A DNA stretch of 64,000 nt from Acidobacteriaceae bacterium KBS 146 (lineage in GTDB: Bacteria > Acidobacteriota > Terriglobia > Terriglobales > Acidobacteriaceae). The notes under the pieces are model-generated. The model was given only the letters and a program-made list of their open reading frames with translations, had not been told where the DNA came from and did no database searches. The stretch lies in assembly GCA_000688615.1 (NCBI GenBank), contig JHVA01000001.1:558001-622000 (forward strand), given 5' to 3'. Made by a program: the position numbers and the translations under genes. Below, piece after piece: positions 60,369 through 64,000 of this stretch; the stretch's first letter is position 1; the number at the start of each line of letters is the position of its first letter.

Positions 60369-60764
60369 CTATCGTCCGCGAAACCTGGTCAACACTCTGC
60401 GATCGCGTTTCGTCGGCCGTCCGCTCTCCCAGGTCGACTCGTACACCGGAACGGCCTTCTTTGCCTCCGCGAGTGCACGTCGTGCTTCCCTGCTCTCCTC
60501 CGTCTCGCGATAGAGTCCCTGAGCTGTTGACGCTGGTCCGCGAACCTCGCTGATCCCCAGGACCTCAATCTGAAACTCGCCCGAGTCATTCTTGACCCGT
60601 AGCATCTCGGCGATATGAACCTCGCGGGCAGCCTTGGCGGGCTGCCACGTCAGCTCACCTTTCTTCCAGTCCACACGCCCCAGCTCGCACGCCTTGGACG
60701 CCAAGGCACGCGTCTTGAAGAACCGGGCCGCCCATAGCCATTTGTCCATCCGTACCGAGTTCAT
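60369..60764 (-). CDS. hslR: S4-domain RNA-binding protein, Hsp15 type
   Basis: 131 residues. An S4 fold starts at residue 5 (RMDKWLWAARFFKTRALASK, ELGRVDWKKGELTWQPAKAA) and is followed by a basic Glu/Arg tail, as in Hsp15, which binds stalled 50S subunits. Cytoplasmic. Alone, with a 23-base gap to the convergent gluzincin gene. Confidence 0.9.
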   Translation of the reverse strand: MNSVRMDKWLWAARFFKTRALASKACELGRVDWKKGELTWQPAKAAREVHIAEMLRVKNDSGEFQIEVLGISEVRGPASTAQGLYRETEESREARRALAEAKKAVPVYESTWESGRPTKRDRRVLTRFRGR

Positions 60765-60812
60765 CTCTCTATTCTCATACGGAACGCCGTGCTCTCGGAA
60801 GCCGCTTCTCAG

Positions 60813-61025
60813 CTATGTGGAAGACCCCTCGTGCTTCTCGTGCTCTTCCCGCTTGCGCAGCTCAAGAAAAGTCTTCGCAGCCGCCAGCGGAAGCAGGCTA
60901 ACCAAAAAAATTGCCACCACGGCACCGTTGCCGATCCAATGTGCCTGGCGTAGAACGACCACCGCTACGCACAGGAGCGGAAGGCTCGAGATCGTCCACT
61001 TCGCCCCGGTTGCCAGTCTGCTCAT
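60813..61025 (-). CDS. Small membrane protein, unknown function
   Basis: 70 residues with two hydrophobic spans (WTISSLPLLCVAVVVL and GNGAVVAIFLVSLLPLAAAK) and a charged tail (FLELRKREEHEKHEGSST). No family recognised. It lies between hslR and the alpha/beta hydrolase gene on the same strand. Likely real on composition, weakly supported. Confidence 0.5.
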   Translation of the reverse strand: MSRLATGAKWTISSLPLLCVAVVVLRQAHWIGNGAVVAIFLVSLLPLAAAKTFLELRKREEHEKHEGSST

Positions 61026-61065
61026 GCGTGAGATCCTTCGAGATCCTCTCTAACGATACCTGGTT

Positions 61066-62040
61066 CTATTGCGAGATCGGCATCGTACGAATGGCCGCGG
61101 CGATCTCGTCCACATGCGTCTCCAGAGCGAAGTGGCCCGTGTCAAGAAGCACAACTTTTGCATCCGGAATATCGCGCTTGAACGCCTCCGCTCCCGGAGG
61201 AATAAAGAAGATATCGTTTTTACCCCAGATCGCCAGCAAAGGCGGCTTATGCTTCCGAAAGTACGCCTGATACGCCGGATAGTTTTCGATATTGGCGCGA
61301 TAGTCCAGTTTGAAATCCAGTTGAATCTCGTCGTTTCCTGGTCGCGCCAAAAGTGCCGTATCCAGCCAATAAGCCTCTGGCTCAATCAGCGAAGGATCGC
61401 GCACGCCGGTGAAATAAGCGCTACGCACGCCGTCAAAGTTGAATCTCGATCGAAGCGCATCACGATTGGCCTTCGTCGGATTCTTCCAGTAAGCGCGAGG
61501 AGCAGCCCATCCCTTCTCTCCCAGACCTTCCTCATAAGCGTTTCCATTCTGCGAAACGATTCCCGTAATCCGCTCAGGATAGGCGAGCGCAAGGTTGAAG
61601 CCGATCGGGGCGCCGTAGTCGAATCCGTAGAGCGCGAACCGTTCCAGCTTCAATGCATCCACAAACGCCTTAATCGTGTTTGAAACCGTCGCGAAGGTGT
61701 AGGTGTAGTTGCGCTCAGGTGGAACCACCGTAAATCCGAACGAAGGAATGTCTGGCGCAATCAGTCGAAATCGATCCGCAAGCCGTGGCATAAGGTGCCG
61801 AAAGTAGTGTGACGAGTTCGCGAATCCATGCAGCAACAACATCACAGGAGCATTCCTGGGCCCCGCCTCGCGATAAAAGATCTCAACGCCATCTGCCGTA
61901 ATCGTGCGATGTGAGACTTCAGGCATGGCAATCTCTTTTGCTCCAAGCGGGATCGAAAGCCCTCCGATCGTTGCGCCAAGAACAGCACCGCGGGTCAGGA
62001 ACGACCGTCGTGTAGCACGATTCCTCCGTATCGAATCCAC
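61066..62040 (-). CDS. Tat-exported alpha/beta hydrolase with Asp nucleophile
   Basis: 324 residues. A twin-Arg start (RRNRATRRSFLTRGAVLGA) suggests Tat export. Oxyanion region LLLHGFANSSHYFRH and nucleophile elbow YGFDYGAPIG with D141 (instead of Ser) place it in the epoxide hydrolase/haloalkane dehalogenase branch. WGKNDIFF and GHFALE provide the later acid and His. Reaction not assignable from sequence. Convergent with no neighbour at its 5' end; holB lies downstream on the other strand. Confidence 0.85.
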   Translation of the reverse strand: MDSIRRNRATRRSFLTRGAVLGATIGGLSIPLGAKEIAMPEVSHRTITADGVEIFYREAGPRNAPVMLLLHGFANSSHYFRHLMPRLADRFRLIAPDIPSFGFTVVPPERNYTYTFATVSNTIKAFVDALKLERFALYGFDYGAPIGFNLALAYPERITGIVSQNGNAYEEGLGEKGWAAPRAYWKNPTKANRDALRSRFNFDGVRSAYFTGVRDPSLIEPEAYWLDTALLARPGNDEIQLDFKLDYRANIENYPAYQAYFRKHKPPLLAIWGKNDIFFIPPGAEAFKRDIPDAKVVLLDTGHFALETHVDEIAAAIRTMPISQ

Positions 62041-62282
62041 AAACTTCTCCTCTCGGACGTCTGTCCTCTTTTCCGTGACCCCTGCAGGCTCTTCGCCGAC
62101 CCTGCCCAGTCTTAAGACTGGAGACGAGACAAAATGTAGCCCGTCGTAAGATCATCCTAAGCACTCTCTGGTGACAGGTCGCTAAAATAAAGTGGAAGGT
62201 ATGTCTCAGCGCAATACAGCTTCAGCTGAGGTGTCTGACTCCTTTCGTCGTTGAACTGAAGATGTGTGAGGAATGAAACCCG

Positions 62283-63434
62283 GTGGCCGATAACCAACAG
62301 ACGCAACTTTCGCATCCCACCGACTTCAACTCGTTTCTTGGCAATGCAGGTGCCGTCGAGCATCTTCGCACTGCCATCGCCGCCGGGCGCCTTCCCCATT
62401 CCCTCATTCTCTCCGGACCCGCGGGCGCAGGAAAGTACACTCTCGCTCTTATGCTTGCCATGTCCGTCGAGTGCGAGCGCCAGCCTCGCGATCTATGGTC
62501 GAACGGCTTGTCTCTTGCCGGTTTCTGCGGAGTCTGCCGCAACTGTACGCGCATCGCCACCGCCTTCAATCTTGCCGATGAGATCGACAAGGCTGTTGCA
62601 GCCCGCGAAGAGTTGCGCGAGACGGACAAGAAAGAGACTCGCGTCCTCATCCAGCCGCATCCGGACGTCCTCATCATCCCACCCGATCCCCCACAGCTCC
62701 TCATCAAGCTCGGGCAGGTTCGTAGTCTTATCCACAGCGCAAACTATCTTCCTGCTGAGGCTCCGCGCAAGATCTTCATCCTCACCGCCTCCAGCTTTAT
62801 GAAAGAGGCCGCCAATTCTTTGCTGAAGGTACTCGAGGAGCCACCGGCGACGGTTCACATCATCTTGCTGTCCGAGAATCCAGGCGAGTTGTTACCGACG
62901 ATCCGCTCCCGATGCGCCAATGTTCGTCTCGGAGCTCTGCCGGTCGAAGAGATTGAAATGCTGCTTAGCGACCGCCGCCCCGATGTTCCAGCGAAACAGC
63001 GCACTCTTATCGCCCGTCTTGCCCAGGGAGCCGCAGGCCGTGCCCTGAATTTCGATCTGGCGACGTATACAACCGCCCGCGCCGACGCCTTGCTCTTCCT
63101 CCGTCAGGCTACGCAGGAGCCCGACCATACGGCACTTTTCAAAATGACCGAGACGTATCGCGCCGGAGCCGAGGGCCAGCAGAAGACTGGCGAGTTGCTC
63201 CACACCTTCTCACTCCTTCTCGAAGATCTCCTGCTGATTCAGTCTGGAACTCCTGAACTCGTTCGCAACACCGATCTTCGGCCTGAGCTCGAACGCATCG
63301 CTCACTCCGTGTCCTTTCAGTGGATCGAGCAGGCCTCGCGCTCGCTGGATCAGGTCTGGAGCGGGATGCGCCGTAACCTGCTCCGCTCCCTCTCACTCGA
63401 CGCCTTCTCCGGACAGTTGGCCACCGCACGCTGA
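62283..63434 (+). CDS. holB: DNA polymerase III subunit delta'
   Basis: 383 residues. AAA+ clamp-loader subunit: Walker A GPAGAGKYT (about 47-55), zinc site CGVCRNC (about 82-88) and the sensor SRC (TIRSRCANV). The delta' zinc module and length agree with bacterial HolB; DnaX-type identity is less likely since no tau tail is present. GTG 62283 has GAGGAATG about 10-15 bases upstream. An 18-codon frame (62201-62254) precedes it; role not established. Confidence 0.9.
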   Translation: MADNQQTQLSHPTDFNSFLGNAGAVEHLRTAIAAGRLPHSLILSGPAGAGKYTLALMLAMSVECERQPRDLWSNGLSLAGFCGVCRNCTRIATAFNLADEIDKAVAAREELRETDKKETRVLIQPHPDVLIIPPDPPQLLIKLGQVRSLIHSANYLPAEAPRKIFILTASSFMKEAANSLLKVLEEPPATVHIILLSENPGELLPTIRSRCANVRLGALPVEEIEMLLSDRRPDVPAKQRTLIARLAQGAAGRALNFDLATYTTARADALLFLRQATQEPDHTALFKMTETYRAGAEGQQKTGELLHTFSLLLEDLLLIQSGTPELVRNTDLRPELERIAHSVSFQWIEQASRSLDQVWSGMRRNLLRSLSLDAFSGQLATAR

Positions 63435-63484
63435 GTAAAAAGAATTGCTCGTCCTATCGTCTGCGAGCCGCATCCTTCCACTTG

Positions 63485-63560
63485 TCATCCTGAGCGAAGC
63501 TTCTCGCCAGCATTGATCGCGAGGTGCGCTGTCGAAGGAACTGTGGTCGGCTGCAGCCGA
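63485..63560. repeat. Possible interspersed repeat-like sequence
   Basis: CTTGTCATCCTGAGCGAAGC followed some 45 bases later by GTCGAAGGAACTGTG. This resembles a dispersed short sequence common in Acidobacteriota genomes (TGTCATCCTGAGCGAAGC... near intergenic ends). Only one copy was noticed in this window. Confidence 0.35.
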
Positions 63561-63582
63561 AAGATCTCCTGGTGCCAGAGCA

Positions 63583-63999
63583 TCACTTCTCTCGCGCAGC
63601 CTTCCGCAGCCGATCCCGAATTGCCTCCCCGATCCCGTCCATCTCCGGCACCGGACAGACGATAAAATCGACGCCAGCCTCATCCAGCTCGCGCAACCCA
63701 GCAAACAGACGCCGCGCTAGTGCCTCTCCATCTCTCCACCGACCCCATGGATAGACGACCGCCTCGGATGGAACCTTCCATCCGTCCGGCAACATGACGC
63801 CGACCTTCGACCCCGCGACGGAAACCGCAGACGGAAACTCTTTTTCCTCCACCAGCACCAGCCTCGCGCGGGGAGCATAATGACGAATCCCCACACCGGG
63901 AGACGGCAGGCTCTCCGGTTCATGCGCCTGTTCCTTCGCCTGAAAGACTGTCACCGCTCCTGCACCCAGCAGATTCTCTAGAGCCTCCTTCGAGACTCC
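63583..63999 (-). CDS. Sua5-type threonylcarbamoyl-AMP synthase, C-terminal part (5' end outside window)
   Basis: About 139 residues at the window edge. The pattern SPGVGIRHYAPRARLVLVEE opens the Sua5 C-terminal domain of TsaC/Sua5 proteins, which make the ANN-decoding tRNA modification t6A. The catalytic TsaC part lies beyond base 64000, so the gene is truncated only by the window. Convergent with holB. Confidence 0.85.
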   Translation of the reverse strand, partial: GVSKEALENLLGAGAVTVFQAKEQAHEPESLPSPGVGIRHYAPRARLVLVEEKEFPSAVSVAGSKVGVMLPDGWKVPSEAVVYPWGRWRDGEALARRLFAGLRELDEAGVDFIVCPVPEMDGIGEAIRDRLRKAAREK

Positions 64000-64000
64000 G

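Noticed and set aside
62201..62254. 18-codon frame upstream of holB with GGAAGG
   Set aside because: Too short and not in frame with holB; could be a leader peptide, but nothing supports it.
1..64000. CRISPR array, insertion sequence, prophage or integrase
   Set aside because: No repeated spacers, transposase, integrase or phage genes were seen in either strand.

Overview
The window looks like a chromosomal segment of a soil Acidobacteriota, class Terriglobia (Granulicella/Terriglobus/Edaphobacter type). This is inferred from gene content: exported carboxypeptidase-regulatory-domain proteins, DUF1080 sugar proteins, IclR/sugar-isomerase gene sets, DUF4010 and BON stress proteins, a DinB-family enzyme, and moderate-to-high GC with many ATGA overlaps. 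I could not place the species. No insertion sequence, phage, integrase or CRISPR array was seen.

Layout. 1-3.9 kb: end of a flagellar operon (flhA end, fliA, fliM, fliN, then a stand-alone MshEN-type c-di-GMP-binding-like protein), closed by a clear terminator. 3.9-8.4 kb: a small exported protein, two coupled exported carboxypeptidase-regulatory-like proteins and tRNA-Ser(GGA). 8.4-22.3 kb: a stress island with a P-type metal ATPase, four tandem universal stress proteins, DUF4010, BON, STAS, a Crp/Fnr-type regulator, a sigma-54 activator (PAS-PAS-GAF-AAA-HTH), a zinc alcohol dehydrogenase and an HdeD-like membrane protein. Most of its start regions carry a GTGAT-N4-ATCAC palindrome about 41 bases before a plausible start point, and the island's own Crp-type regulator has the matching CRP recognition helix. 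The island therefore looks like a locally encoded regulon, probably for low oxygen or redox stress.

22.3-36.0 kb: carbohydrate use. It contains a DUF1080-propeller fusion, an SMP-30-like protein, an AraA-like and a FucI-like isomerase, a GH-A-type glycoside hydrolase, an unusual IclR-HTH/periplasmic-binding-protein fusion regulator between palindromes, an MFS transporter, an SDR whose catalytic Lys is Arg, and a zinc polyol-type dehydrogenase. 36.2-41.9 kb: a tight six-gene operon that is the most novel-looking part. It joins an outer-membrane barrel, a cytochrome c, a secreted CuA domain and a lipoprotein cytochrome c to an HPr-kinase-like protein and a nucleotidyltransferase-MFS fusion. I know of no described system with this make-up.

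42.0-64.0 kb: mostly housekeeping genes: rpsO-pnp with a structured leader, lysA, tmk, glutamate formimidoyltransferase, yebC, hslR, holB and the 3' end of a Sua5-type gene. Between them lie accessory enzymes: DinB-like, TPR, zinc-ribbon PspC, DUF1080, catalase-like peroxidase, aldo/keto reductase, PEBP, P450 (6 bases from tmk), PagL-like, a gluzincin-like protein and an Asp-nucleophile alpha/beta hydrolase.
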